Shown piece after piece: positions 19,412 through 30,727 of a DNA stretch of 64,000 nt. Under the pieces are notes generated by a model. The model was not told where the DNA came from. It did no database searches and worked only from the letters and a program-made list of their open reading frames with translations. The stretch lies in assembly GCA_041398605.1 (NCBI GenBank), contig JAWKUK010000014.1:152402-216401 (forward strand), written 5' to 3'. The stretch is from JAWKUK01 sp041398605. Its GTDB lineage: Bacteria; Planctomycetota; UBA1135; GCA-002686595. Both the position numbers and the translations under genes were made by a program. How positions within the stretch are numbered: position 1 is the stretch's first letter; each line of letters opens with the position of its first letter.

Positions 19412-20029
19412 ATGGACGCGCCCCCGGACCACGTCGATCGACTCGCGCTCAGCGGCGAGCCCGCGGGTCTGGAGCAGGCGCTCATCGGCGTACGGCCGCG
19501 CGTCGCGCGCATGGTGGCGCTCCGGCTCGACCTGCGCTTGCGCGGCCGCCTCGACGCGTCCGACGTCCTGCAGGAGGCCTTCATCGAAGTGCATGCGCGC
19601 ATCGGAGAGTGGCGCGCGCGGAACGACCTGCCGTTCTTCATCTGGGTGCGCTTCCTCGTCGGGCAGAAGCTCGCGCAGCTGCATCGGCGCCACCTCGGGA
19701 CGGAAGCCCGCGATGTGCGCCGTGAAGTGGCGTTGGCGCTCGGCGGTTCGCCCGCGGCGAGCTCCGTGACGCTCGCGAGCGCGCTCGTGTCCGGCGGGCT
19801 CTCGCCCTCGGGGGTCGCGATGCGCGCCGAGCAGGAGGCGCGCCTCGCGGCTGCGCTCGACGACCTCCGCCCGATCGATCGAGAGGTGCTCGCGATGCGT
19901 CACTTCGAAGGCCTCTCCAACGCCGAGGTGGCCACGGCGCTCGGCCTCGAACCCGCGACCGCGAGCAAGCGCTACCTGCGCGCGCTGACTCGGTTGCAGG
20001 AGCTCGTGCGGCCGAGGAGCGGGAGATGA
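19412..20029 (+). CDS. ECF-type sigma factor
   Basis: 205 residues. Region 2 is recognisable in RVARMVALRLDLRLRGRLDASDVLQEAFIE-type sequence (LDASDVLQEAF), and region 4 in LDDLRPIDREVLAMRHF, LSNAEVATALG and TASKRYLRAL, the helix-turn-helix that reads -35 elements. A 60-residue spacer separates them. Its stop overlaps the kinase start by 4 nt (ATGA). Planctomycetes often encode such a sigma factor next to a Ser/Thr kinase, so the kinase may regulate it; that is inference. Confidence 0.9.
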   Translation: MDAPPDHVDRLALSGEPAGLEQALIGVRPRVARMVALRLDLRLRGRLDASDVLQEAFIEVHARIGEWRARNDLPFFIWVRFLVGQKLAQLHRRHLGTEARDVRREVALALGGSPAASSVTLASALVSGGLSPSGVAMRAEQEARLAAALDDLRPIDREVLAMRHFEGLSNAEVATALGLEPATASKRYLRALTRLQELVRPRSGR

Positions 20030-23000
20030 GCGCCGAGGACGGGCACGCGCCGCACGCTGCCGATGCTGGTCTCGGAGACGGCGCCCGTGGCGGTGTCGGA
20101 GATGACGACCGCCTGGCGGATTGCGAGGACCCATCGGACCCCGAGCGCGACCTCCTGATCGATCGCCTCGTCGCTGCTTGGCTTCGCCTCGCACGCGCGG
20201 GCGCGGCGCCCCCGATCCCGGTCTACGCGGCAGCGCACCCGGACGTGGCGGAGGAGCTCAAGCAGTACCTCTTCGGTGCGGCGTTGTTGGAGGGGCTCGG
20301 CGACACGCTGCGTGACGCAGCGGACCTCGCCTCGGGCGGCCCAGACCGACGCGGCGAGCGCATCGGCGACTTCAGGATCCTCGGCGTCCTGGGCCGCGGC
20401 GGTATGGGCGTCGTCTACGACGCGTTGGACGAGAAGCTCGGGCGCCCCGTCGCGCTCAAGGTGCTGCCCGATGGGCGGCTCAGCGACCATCGCGCGCGGG
20501 AGCGCTTTCGGCGCGAGGCGCAAGCCGCGGCGCGCTTGCAGCACCGGTGCATCATGCCGGTGCACGGCGTCGGTGAGACCGACGGACAACGCTGGTACGC
20601 CATGCAGCGCATCGACGGCGTCGGGCTCGACTTGCTCGTGCGCGCGCTCTCGCCCGTCCCGGACCTCGCGGACGTCGACGCGGGTCGCGCGGCCCTCGCG
20701 GCGGAGCTCGCGGCGCGCCTGCGGTCGGGGCGCGTCGAGGCGCCCGAGCGCGGCGGGCACTCGGGCTCTCACGGCAGCGCCGGCGTCGAGCTCCATGGGG
20801 CGCTCCACGCCAACGCAGCACGCATCGCGCGCGACGCCGCGGAGGCCCTCGCGCATGCGCACGCGGAGGGCATCCTGCACCGCGACGTGAAGCCCTCGAA
20901 CATCATGCTCGACCGGCAGGGCCGCGCTTGGGTCGCCGACTTCGGGCTCTGCAAGACGGACGAGCACGGCTCCGTCACCGCGGCCGGCGATGTCGTCGGC
21001 ACGCTGCGTTACATGCCGCCCGAGCGCTTCCGCGGCGTCGAGCTCGCAGCCGGTGACGTCTACGGGCTCGGGCTCGTGCTCTACGAGCTCGTCACGCAGA
21101 CCGCGGCGTTCCCCGACGTCGGCCGAGCGGACCTCGTTCGACGCGTGAGCTACGAGGAGCCGCCGCGCCCCGGCAAGCTCGCCCGCGACCTCCCGCGCGA
21201 CCTCGAACGCGTGATCGTCAAGGCGATCGCGAAGCTGCCCGAAGAGCGCTATGGGAGCGCAGAGGCCTTCGCGCGCGACCTGAACGCCTTCCTCGAGGGG
21301 CGCCCTGTCTCGGCCAGGCCGATGGGCGCGCTCTATCTCGGGCGGCTCTTCGTGCGCCGCAATCGCGGGCTGGTCGCGCTGGCGGCTGTCGCCCTGTGCG
21401 CCTTTGTTGTGGCGACCGTCGCTTATGTCCTCGGGCTCCAACGCTTGGTGCGTCAGGTGGGTGCTGCGCGCGCTGCGACGGACGTCGAGGCCACGCGCTC
21501 GCAGCTCGCGGCGGCGACGAGCGCGCTGCGCGACGCGCGCTTCGGGTTGGCGCGCCGCTTCCTCGAGGACATCCCGGCCCAAGAGCGCGATTGGATCGCG
21601 GAGCACCTAGAGCACCGCGCCCGCTCCGGCGGGCTCGTGTTCGGCGGCGGCCAGGGCCGCGTGTCGCAGCTCGTCGAGCTCCCCGGGGCGCCCAGCGAGC
21701 AGTCGCGCGGCGCGGCCATTGCGGTCCTGCGCGGCGATTCGATCGCGGTCCATGACCAAGCGGACGGCTGTTTGCTCGCGCGCGTGGAGCTGCGCGGAGC
21801 GGAGCAATTGCAGCGCTGGCCTGGCAGCGACGCCCTCGCCTGGATCTCTCCCGACGGTGGGACGGTGCTGCGCTGGGACTGGCGGGCCTCTGCGCACCCC
21901 GACGCGTCGAGGACCTCGGGGAGGGCGTCGTGGCGCTCCAGCTCGACGCGCGGCGCGCCGTCGTCGTGCGACGAACGGGCAGCTCGAGGCGCTGTTCGGC
22001 GGGGCCGGTGAGGCGTATCAAGGAGCGCGACCCCCCCGGTGCAGCTCCCGACCGCCGCTGGAGTGGGGCTCGCGGTACACGGCGACCTCGCCCTCGTCGC
22101 TACGCCTGGCGGCGGCGCGCTGCTCATCGACCTCGCGCGTGGCGCGCGTGAGGCCGTGCCCTTCGCCGCGCAGGACGCGACAGGGCGCGTCTGGCTCGGC
22201 GCTCGCGCAGGCGTCGTGGAGCTACGCGGGAACCGCCTCGTCACGTTTGCGCCTGCGCCGGCACAGGCGCCGAGCCTGTGCGAGGGCGCGCGCGAGCGGG
22301 CGCTCGGCGCGCGCGTGACCGCCTTCGTCTACGACGACGCGCAGGAGCGCCTGCTCTGCGGGACGTACGTCGGCAACCTCATCGCGGCGGCCGCTCCGAG
22401 CGCGCGGCTCGAGCAGATCGGACAGATCCACTCGTCCGCGGTCACGGCGATCCTGCCGCTGACGACGAGCGCGCGGGTCGCGACCGCGTGCGAGGGCGGC
22501 GAGGTGCGCATCGGCGACGCCCGCCTCTCCACGGACGGCCAGCCGGGCATCATGGAGGGGCGCGCCTCGCCGGCGTGACGGCGCTGGCCGCGTCATCGGA
22601 CGGCGCGGCGCTCGTCAGCGGCGACCGCAGCGGCATGCTCGTGCGCTGGGACCTCGACCAGGTCCTGCCGATCGCAGCGTCGTGGGAGCTCGCCCCGGCC
22701 GCGCGTGACATCGCCCTGTCGGAGCGCAGCGCTGCGGCCCTCATCGCGGGCGATTGGACGCGGCTGTGGCCTGGCAACGAGGGGGCCGCCGTGCTCCTGC
22801 CGGTCGGCCCGACGCTCGCCGTGTCGTGGCGCGAGCGGGTCGAGGCTGACGCGGGCGCGCCCTCGGACCTGGCACAATTCGTGCTGGCCCGCGGCGCGAT
22901 CGAGTGCTGGTGCATCGAGCGCCGCGAGCAGCTCGCGGTGCTCGAGCCGCCGCCCGCGCTCAGCGGTGAGGAATGGTCGTGCGCGACCTTCGCTCGCGAG

Positions 23001-23825
23001 GGCACGGTCGCCGCGCTCGGCGCGCGCTCCGGCCGCGTGGTCGTCGTTCATCTGCGTGAGCCCAGCCAGCCCAGCCAGCCCGCGTGGAGCGCGGAATGGC
23101 GCGACCTCGGGCTCGTCACGGGGGATGTCCGCGACGTGGTCCTCGACCCAGCCGGTCGCGCCGTCGCGGTGGTGGATGGGGCCGGGGTCTTGACCACGTG
23201 GGAGGACCTCGCCGGCGCGCGCTGGTTGAAGCTCGTTGCGACCGAGCCAGGGGAGGGGCGCAACGCCCTGACGAGCGTCGCCTTCGGGCGGGCCGGGCGC
23301 TGGGTCCTCTCGGGCGCCGAGTCTGGCAGCGTCATGACTTGGTGGCGCTCCACGGGTGACCCGGGCGCCGAGCTGCTCAAGATATGGCCGCATACCACGG
23401 TGATCGCCGTCCCCCCGGCGGGGCCTCCGCTCATCGTCGGGGACGCGTTCGGCAGGCTCTCCGTCTTTGCTACGGCGGCCCCAAAGCTCGCTGGAGGCCA
23501 GCCCGGGGCGCACCCTCGTCGGTGGGCGCAGGCCCTCGAGGACCCCGCCGCGATCCTGGCGCAGCTGCGCCGCGCGGCGGAGCCCGACGGCCCAGAGGCC
23601 CTCGTCGAGCCGGCGCAGGCGGCGATCGGCGCGCTGCTCCGGCGGCAGCGCTTCGGGCGCTTCGAGCTGTCCCCCGCGTCGCGCGCGGAGGTGGACCTCT
23701 TGGCGGCACGCTTGGCGGAGCGGTCTGGGTCGGGCGCCCCAGGTGCGCTCCCGCCGCTGGAACGCGGAGGGGGCCCTGAGCCGACCGCCGCTGGGCAGCC
23801 GCCCGTGTGGCGCCCCGAGGATTGA
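20026..23825 (+). CDS. Membrane Ser/Thr kinase with WD40-like propeller, several frameshifts
   Basis: Residues ~115-440 are an intact Hanks-type kinase: GRGGMGVVY near 123, VALKVL, HRDVKPSNIM near 284, ADFGL and a full activation segment. One membrane helix follows (447-470), then a beta-propeller-like region. The frame from 20026 stops at 22011, but propeller sequence continues to 23825 in other frames. Joining needs four one-base insertions: near a C4 run at 21897-21900, at about 21965-21980, at a C7 run at 22031-22037 and at a G4 run at 22557-22560. The restored protein is about 1,265 residues. As written, the kinase and membrane helix are made but the propeller is truncated. Confidence 0.75.
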
Positions 23826-23950
23826 CGGCCCGCGCCCGCGCCAGGCTCGCGGCCCCGCCAAGAGGGCGCCAAGAGGGGGCCGCGCCTGAGCGCCCCTCTG
23901 GCCCCGCGGGCGGCCCACTGCGGCCCGTCACGATCGCGCCGTGATTCCTC

Positions 23951-23979
23951 GTGACGCCCAGCGACCCCCGGCCTAGACT
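23951..23979 (+). promoter_or_regulatory. Possible promoter of rpmH (GTGACG-17-TAGACT)
   Basis: GTGACG at 23951-23956 matches four of six bases of TTGACA and is 17 nt from TAGACT at 23974-23979. It would give a leader of about 95 nt before rpmH. Confidence 0.5.
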
Positions 23980-24081
23980 CTTTGGCTCGATTCCCTACGC
24001 CGACCGCTCGCCTCTGATCCAGGGGGCGCGGACGGCCTAGCCCTAGCACGACCGACACCGGCCCGCCGGGAGGCGCCCGCA

Positions 24082-24207
24082 ATGCACGTCAAGATCCGCA
24101 GCAGCAAGACCAAGAAGGCCAAGAAGACTGGCTTCCTCTCCCGTCAGCGCACCGTCGGCGGGCGCAAGATGAACCGCCGTCAGCGCGCCAAGCACGGCTC
24201 GTTCTGA
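24082..24207 (+). CDS. rpmH: Ribosomal protein bL34
   Basis: 41 residues beginning MHVKIRSSKTKK. The C-terminal half, KTGFLSRQRTVGGRKMNRRQ, aligns with the universal bL34 pattern (HGFRxRMxTKxGRxVLxRRR), and the start resembles planctomycete L34 rather than the MKRTFQPS form of other bacteria. Eleven Lys or Arg fall in the first 25 residues. It stands alone: neither rnpA nor dnaA flanks it, and yidC, usually close by, begins some 39 kb away at 63697. Confidence 0.85.
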   Translation: MHVKIRSSKTKKAKKTGFLSRQRTVGGRKMNRRQRAKHGSF

Positions 24208-24406
24208 CCCGGCACCCCGCTCGGACCTCCTGAACCGACGTCCAGCGGCGCCTCGAGCGGGCGCGCGCCCCACGCGCTGGCGGCGGGTTCGCATGTCCAG
24301 CGACCGCACGCCCAGCGACGGCGTGTTGGTGGCGCAGCGTCCTGCTGCCATTGTTTTGCTGGCCACCTAGGCCGCACGGGCTGCGAAGCCCAACGAGACC
24401 GTATCC

Positions 24407-26308
24407 ATGGCGAGGCCAGCCCAGCGCGGCGACGACCCCCGACTCCGATTCCTGCCACGCACGCGCGCCGAGATGGCCGCGCGTGGCTGGGACGAGCTCG
24501 ATATTGTGCTCGTCACCGGCGACGGCTACGTCGATCACCCGTCGTTCGGCGGCGCGGTCATCGGCCGCGTGCTCGAGGCCGAGGGCTATCGCGTCGGCAT
24601 GCTCGACGTGCCCGAGTCGGAGCCTGACGGCTCGGGTTGGGATCGCCTGCCTGCGCCGCGGCTCTTCGTCGGCATCACGGCGGGCACCATCGACTCGATG
24701 GTCACCAACTACACCGCCGCCAAGAAGCGGCGGCGCACGGACGTGTACCGACCCGGCGGCATGCCCGGCCGCCCGAACCGCGCGACGATCGCCTACACGG
24801 CGAAGGCGCGGCACCAGTACCGCGGCGTCCCCGTGATCATCGGCGGGCTCGAAGCCGGACCGCGGCGGCTTGCGTACTACGACTACTGGGACGATCGCTT
24901 CCGCCGCTCGATCCTGATCGACGCGAAGGCCGACCTCCTCGTGTGGGGGATGGGCGAGCGTCAGATCATCGAGGTCGCGCGGCGCATCGCCGAGGGCGAG
25001 GCGCTCACGGGGATCCCCGGCACGTGCGAAGTGGTGCGCCCGTGTGACGTGCCCGCGGGCGCGCGCAGCGTGCCCTCGTTCGAGGCCTTGGAGCAAGACA
25101 AGGAGCAGCTGATCGAGCTGTTCCACGCCACCCGCGAAGAGAACAGCCCGTCCTCCAAGGTCCTCGCGCAGGTGCACGGCGACCGCGTCGTGCTGCAGCA
25201 CCCGCCGCTGCCGCCCGCGCCACAGGCCGAAGTGGACCGTTGGTTCGACTTGCCGTTCACGCGCGACGTGCACCCGGACCACGCGGCCAGCGGCATCGCG
25301 GCCCTCGAGCCCGTGCGTTGGAGCGTGAATACGCACCGCGGCTGCATGGCGGATTGCTCGTTCTGCTCGATCACCTTCCACCAGGGGCGCAGCATCCAGT
25401 CGCGCTCCGAGGAGTCGATCTTGCGCGAGGTCTCGCAGCTCTCGAACCACCGCGACTTCCGCGGCACGATCACCGACGTCGGCGGACCCACCGCCAACAT
25501 GTACGGCCTCGGGTGCAAGCTGCTCGAGAAGGGCGAGGCGTGCCTCGGGCGCGATTGCTTGACGCCTGATCCTTGCCCCGCGCTGCGCCTCGACAAGACG
25601 ACTGAGGGCTACCGCCGCCTGTTGTCGACGATCCGCACGCAGAAGGGCGTGAAGCACGCGTTTGTGTCGTCAGGCATCCGCTACGACATGCTGCACGGCA
25701 AGGACGGCAAGCCGCTGCCGCTGCACAAGGACCTCGTCGAACACCACGTGTCGGGTCGCATGAAGCTCGCCCCCGAGCACGCGTCGGACCGCGTGCTGCA
25801 GGCGATGAACAAGCCCGGCTTCGAGGTCTACGAGAAGTACGAGGCGGAGTACAAAGAGACCTGCAAGGACCTCGACCGCGACCAGCACCTGGTCAACTAC
25901 TTCATCGTGGGCCACCCGGGCACGTCGATGGGGGAGGCGGTCGAGCTGTTCGAGAAGCTGCTCGAGCGCAACTACTCGCCCGAGCAGGTGCAGGAGTTCA
26001 TCCCGCTGCCGATGACGCGCGCGAACGTGCAGTACGTCACGGGGATCGACCCGCTGACGCGCCAAGAGGTCTACGTGCCGCGCCGCGAGCGCGAGCGTCG
26101 GATCCAGAAGGCGCTCGTCCGCTGGAAGGACCCGCTCAGTAAGAAGCTCGTCCTCGAGGGCCTCGCTGACGCCGGCCGCGACGACCTCGCGAAGCGCTTC
26201 TTGGCGCACCCGCACGTGCGCAATCCCCGCCCGCCCCATGGCGGCGGCAAGGCGAAGTCGAAGGGGCCCGCGCGGCCCGCGACGCTCGACCTCGACACCT
26301 GCGGCTGA
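24407..26308 (+). CDS. YgiQ-family radical SAM protein (UPF0313)
   Basis: 633 residues, matching the YgiQ family, whose reaction is unknown. The N-terminal B12-binding-like half is recognisable (LVTGDGYVDHPSFG, GVPVIIGGLEAGPRR, RRSILIDAKADLLVWGMGE). The radical SAM cluster motif is CMADCSFC near residues 314-321 (CxxxCxxC). Further family motifs are FHQGRSIQSRS, DVGGPTANMYG, VKHAFVSSGIRYD, KLAPEH and VQEFIPLPMT. The C-terminus has a Lys/Pro tail. An in-frame ATG giving MAARGWDELD lies 23 residues in and could also be the start. Monocistronic by appearance. Confidence 0.93.
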   Translation: MARPAQRGDDPRLRFLPRTRAEMAARGWDELDIVLVTGDGYVDHPSFGGAVIGRVLEAEGYRVGMLDVPESEPDGSGWDRLPAPRLFVGITAGTIDSMVTNYTAAKKRRRTDVYRPGGMPGRPNRATIAYTAKARHQYRGVPVIIGGLEAGPRRLAYYDYWDDRFRRSILIDAKADLLVWGMGERQIIEVARRIAEGEALTGIPGTCEVVRPCDVPAGARSVPSFEALEQDKEQLIELFHATREENSPSSKVLAQVHGDRVVLQHPPLPPAPQAEVDRWFDLPFTRDVHPDHAASGIAALEPVRWSVNTHRGCMADCSFCSITFHQGRSIQSRSEESILREVSQLSNHRDFRGTITDVGGPTANMYGLGCKLLEKGEACLGRDCLTPDPCPALRLDKTTEGYRRLLSTIRTQKGVKHAFVSSGIRYDMLHGKDGKPLPLHKDLVEHHVSGRMKLAPEHASDRVLQAMNKPGFEVYEKYEAEYKETCKDLDRDQHLVNYFIVGHPGTSMGEAVELFEKLLERNYSPEQVQEFIPLPMTRANVQYVTGIDPLTRQEVYVPRRERERRIQKALVRWKDPLSKKLVLEGLADAGRDDLAKRFLAHPHVRNPRPPHGGGKAKSKGPARPATLDLDTCG

Positions 26309-26314
26309 GGTCCT

Positions 26315-26336
26315 CGGCGCCGGGGCACCGGCGCTG
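26315..26336. terminator. Hairpin between convergent genes
   Basis: GCGCCGG and CCGGCGC pair around a 4-nt loop in the 45-nt space between the radical SAM and methyltransferase genes; it could serve both strands. No T-run. Confidence 0.4.
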
Positions 26337-26353
26337 CATCAGGGGGGCTCGCA

Positions 26354-27100
26354 CTAGCGCGCGACGTCGGGCTTGCGCGCGACGAGCGCGTATCCTTGGC
26401 ACACCGCGGTGTCGTTCGTCAGCTTCGACGCGAGGTGGAAGGCCACCTGGATCAGCGCGGTGAACGGCAGCACGAGGACGCTGCGCCAACGCGAGAGGAT
26501 CACGCTGCCGTCGCTCTGGTGCTCGGCCGCGCCGACCCAGCGCAGGAGCCACTGCGAGAGCAGCGCGCCGTTGGCCGAGGCGAAGTTGCCGCGCGCGGTG
26601 ACCGACTCGACCTCGAGCCCGGCGTCCTCGGCGAAGTGGCGCAGCGCGCTCGGCGTGAAGCGGAAGTAGTCGCTCGGCAGCTCGTGCAGCGGCTGGATGA
26701 ACGGGACGGTGATCAGGACCTTGCCGCCCGGGCGCGCGACCCGCGCCATCTCGCGCACGAAGAGCTCCGGGCGCGGCACGTGCTCGAGCACCTCGGTCGC
26801 GAGGACCGTGTCGATGCTCGCGTCGCGGATCGGCAGGCGGCTGCCGTCGCCGAAGACCTGCACCGGCACCTTCACGCGCTCGAGGATCGCCCACATCTCG
26901 GGCTGCTTGTCGAGGATCGACGGCGGGTACTCGAGGCCGACGTAGCGTGTGACCGCGCCGCTGAAGAGCGCGCGGTACGGCGCCTCGGACACGCCGACAT
27001 CGAGCAGGACGCCGCGCGCGTGGGGGCACAGGGCCTCGACCGAGCCGCGCAGGCGCGCCCAATCGAGCCAGTAGGGTTCAGCGGCGTCCGCTTGCGCCAC
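26354..27100 (-). CDS. SAM-dependent methyltransferase (type 11)
   Basis: 248 residues, GTG start. Class I methyltransferase fold: motif I region LLDVGVSEAPYR, YVGLEYPP with the acidic residue for the ribose, TVLATEVLEHVPRPELFVREMARVARPGG as motifs II-III, and ITVPFIQPLHE. It lacks a canonical GxGxG loop, which is degenerate in many family members. C-terminal helices (LLSQWLLRWVG, VLPFTALIQVAFHL) could bind membrane. Such proteins often act on lipids or quinones, but no substrate can be assigned. It lies 103 nt downstream of the dCTP deaminase gene on the same strand. Confidence 0.85.
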   Translation of the reverse strand: MAQADAAEPYWLDWARLRGSVEALCPHARGVLLDVGVSEAPYRALFSGAVTRYVGLEYPPSILDKQPEMWAILERVKVPVQVFGDGSRLPIRDASIDTVLATEVLEHVPRPELFVREMARVARPGGKVLITVPFIQPLHELPSDYFRFTPSALRHFAEDAGLEVESVTARGNFASANGALLSQWLLRWVGAAEHQSDGSVILSRWRSVLVLPFTALIQVAFHLASKLTNDTAVCQGYALVARKPDVAR

Positions 27101-27203
27101 GCGTTCAGCCGCTGACCGAGCGATCCTCGGTAGACGACGACTCCGACGCGGCGGGGGTTCGGCATTGGGGCGGGTCAGGACGGCGAAGCGGGGCTGCGGC
27201 GGC

Positions 27204-28385
27204 TCAGGCGCGGCGGAAGGCGCGCGCGAGGGTCAGGTCTTGCCCCTGGTAGCTCGCGCCGCTGCGACCTTGACCGTAGATCCGTTCGGGTCGACCCGAG
27301 GCGCGGAAGAACTTGAGCCGGAAGAAGACCTGGCCGTCCTCGACGAGGAAAGGCACGTCGTGCGCGCGCACCTCGAGCACCGCGGGCGTGCCGCAGCCCA
27401 GCGGCTGGCCGGCGGCGTCCTCGTCCCAGCCGAAGCCGTTGTCGAAGAACCCCGCGTAGTTGTTGCGCAGCTCGCCGATGCCGATGTCCACAGGCAGCAT
27501 CTCGGCCGCATGGGTGGGGGGCACACGCAGGCGGTGGCGGCTCGCGAAGATGTAGAAGCTGCCGGGCGCCAGGATGCAGCGGCCATCGGGGGCGTGCACG
27601 GGCTCCCAGAAGGCGGCGGGGTCGTGGGCGCCCTCGCGGCTGAACTCCAGGACATCGGTGTGCTGCGACGCGCGCCAGCCAGCGGGGGCGCGCCCTTTGA
27701 GGCCGAGGTCCAAGAGCAGCCCGCCGTCGTGGTCGAAGCGCAGCTCGTGCGGCGCCAACGGGCGCGCGCCGTCGAACACGAGGGGCGCCTCGAGGCACAG
27801 CGCGCGCAGCTCGTCCGTCGTGAGGCCCGCGTCGTCGCGGGTGAGGCGTAGCTGGGCCAACCGGTCGCCGCGGCGCAGGCGCACCGGGAACGACAGGGGC
27901 GCGATCTCGAGCCAGAGCGCGCCTCGATAGCCAGGCGGGGCGTCGTCGAAGCGCGGGTGGCCGGGGCAGAGGACACGCGTAAAGAGGTCGCAGCGGCCCG
28001 TGGACGAGCGCGGGTTGAAGCGGCCCGCGAGGTCGCTCGGCAGCGCGAGCTGTTCCTCGAGCTTCACGAGGTAGACGAGGCCGCGCTCGAGCACGCCGCC
28101 GTCGCCCTCGAGCGAGACGGCGCTCGTCGCGAGGGTGGCGAGGCGCTCTTCGATCGGCGCGCCGCTCGGCAGAAACCCGGCGCGGACGCGGTAGGCCGTC
28201 GGCCCGAGGCGCAGGTCGAGGCTCGCGGGCTGGAACTGGTGGCGCTCGATCGGCGCCGCGCCGGGGCCGACGCCGAGCGCGGTGCCGACCAGGGCTTCGA
28301 GCTCCCGGTCGATCAAGATCGAGCCCTTGGCGGGCCTCGGCGCAGCGCCGTCCCGTGCCCGATCCGCCGTACGCGTGTCCGTCAT
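27204..28385 (-). CDS. dcd: dCTP deaminase, two-domain form
   Basis: 393 residues. The first domain has the dUTPase/deaminase-family motif RFNPRSSTGRCDLFTRV, with PRSST positioned as in Dcd and an acidic-Gln pair (FQPASLDLRLG) that fits dCTP binding. A second copy of the fold follows and ends with YGQGRSGASYQGQDL, matching the long 2'-deoxycytidine triphosphate deaminase family known in alphaproteobacteria. It makes dUTP for thymidylate synthesis. The ATG at 28385 is preceded by TACCCT with a 7-nt gap, so I use it rather than the longer Pro/Arg-rich frame to 28532. Confidence 0.85.
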   Translation of the reverse strand: MTDTRTADRARDGAAPRPAKGSILIDRELEALVGTALGVGPGAAPIERHQFQPASLDLRLGPTAYRVRAGFLPSGAPIEERLATLATSAVSLEGDGGVLERGLVYLVKLEEQLALPSDLAGRFNPRSSTGRCDLFTRVLCPGHPRFDDAPPGYRGALWLEIAPLSFPVRLRRGDRLAQLRLTRDDAGLTTDELRALCLEAPLVFDGARPLAPHELRFDHDGGLLLDLGLKGRAPAGWRASQHTDVLEFSREGAHDPAAFWEPVHAPDGRCILAPGSFYIFASRHRLRVPPTHAAEMLPVDIGIGELRNNYAGFFDNGFGWDEDAAGQPLGCGTPAVLEVRAHDVPFLVEDGQVFFRLKFFRASGRPERIYGQGRSGASYQGQDLTLARAFRRA

Positions 28386-28392
28386 CGCGGGA

Positions 28393-28398
28393 AGGGTA
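28393..28398 (-). promoter_or_regulatory. -10 hexamer TACCCT, probable leaderless promoter of dcd
   Basis: On the minus strand TACCCT ends 7 nt before the ATG at 28385; no ribosome binding site precedes that ATG. Confidence 0.6.
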
Positions 28399-28441
28399 GC
28401 GGATGGCGGGCGCCGGAGTGGAGCCCTGGGGTCCCCGCGGT

Positions 28442-28447
28442 TAACCT
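28442..28447 (+). promoter_or_regulatory. -10-like TAACCT upstream of sucC
   Basis: TAACCT lies 99 nt before the sucC ATG in the divergent region with dcd. It would give a leader of about 90 nt. No clear -35. Confidence 0.35.
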
Positions 28448-28546
28448 CTTTGCCTTCCTTTGCCCCCCAGGGGCCACGAGCGGGGCCCCGAGCGGGGACC
28501 CGGGCTGGCCCCCGCCGGAGCGGCGCACGCACCCCGAGAGAACGCG

Positions 28547-29713
<1,167 letters not shown>

Positions 29714-29716
29714 GCC

Positions 29717-30610
29717 ATGAGCATCTTCGTCGACAAGAACACCAAGGTCATCTGCCAGGGTTTTACCGGCAAGACGGGCACGTTCCACAGCCAGCAGGCG
29801 ATCGAGTACGGCACCCGCATGGTCGGGGGCGTCAACCCGTCGAAGGCCGGCCAGCGGCACCTCGACCTGCCCGTGTTTGGCAGCGTGCGTGAGGCGCGCG
29901 AGGCCACGGGCGCCAACGCGACGGTCCTCTACGTCCCGCCGCCGTTCGCCGCCGAGGCGATGATCGAGGCGATCGAGGCTGGCATCGAGCTGCTCGTCAC
30001 GATCACCGAGGGCGTCCCGGTGCTCGACATGGTGCGCGTCAAGGAGGCCCTCAAAGGCTCCGGCTCGCGCCTGATCGGCCCGAACTGCCCCGGCGTCATC
30101 ACGCCCGACCAGTGCAAGATCGGCATCATGCCGGGCTACATTCACAAGCCGGGCCGCGTCGGCGTGGTGTCGCGCTCGGGCACGCTCACGTACGAGGCCG
30201 TGTTCCAGCTGACGAGCCGCGGCATCGGCCAGTCGACCTGCGTCGGCATCGGCGGTGACCCGGTCAACGGCACGAACTTCATCGACGTGCTGTCGGCCTT
30301 CAACGACGACCCCGACACCGACGCGATCATCATGATCGGCGAGATCGGCGGCACCGCGGAGGAAGAGGCCGCGGAGTTCATCGCGGCCAACGTGAAGAAG
30401 CCGATGGTCGGCTTCATCGCGGGTCAGACCGCGCCCCCCGGGCGCCGCATGGGCCACGCGGGCGCGATCATCTCGGGCGGCAAGGGCACGGCGAAGGAGA
30501 AGGTCGCGGCGCTCGAGCGCGCCGGCGTCCTGATGAGCCCGAGCCCGGCGCGCCTCGGCGAGATGATGGAGCAGCGGCTCAAGGAGACGGGCCTCCTGAC
30601 GGCGCGCTGA
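29717..30610 (+). CDS. sucD: Succinyl-CoA synthetase alpha subunit
   Basis: 297 residues. CoA-binding Rossmann part with GFTGKTGTFHSQQAI and VLYVPPPFAAEA, then IGPNCPGVI and the phospho-His loop RMGHAGAIISGGKGTA with the active His near 248. Partner of SucC, translated 3 nt behind it. Confidence 0.97.
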   Translation: MSIFVDKNTKVICQGFTGKTGTFHSQQAIEYGTRMVGGVNPSKAGQRHLDLPVFGSVREAREATGANATVLYVPPPFAAEAMIEAIEAGIELLVTITEGVPVLDMVRVKEALKGSGSRLIGPNCPGVITPDQCKIGIMPGYIHKPGRVGVVSRSGTLTYEAVFQLTSRGIGQSTCVGIGGDPVNGTNFIDVLSAFNDDPDTDAIIMIGEIGGTAEEEAAEFIAANVKKPMVGFIAGQTAPPGRRMGHAGAIISGGKGTAKEKVAALERAGVLMSPSPARLGEMMEQRLKETGLLTAR

Positions 30611-30727
30611 GCGCCCCGGCGATCGAGCCCCAGCGCTCCATCGCAGCCAGTCAAGCGGGCGCGCGCCTGAGCGTGTGGAATGGTCGCTTACCCGCGTCGA
30701 CCCTCTCGCCCCCAAGCGCCGCCAACC

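Noticed and set aside
17654..20194. 846-residue minus-strand frame opposite fumC and the sigma gene
   Set aside because: Arg-rich composition and complete overlap with recognised genes on the other strand.
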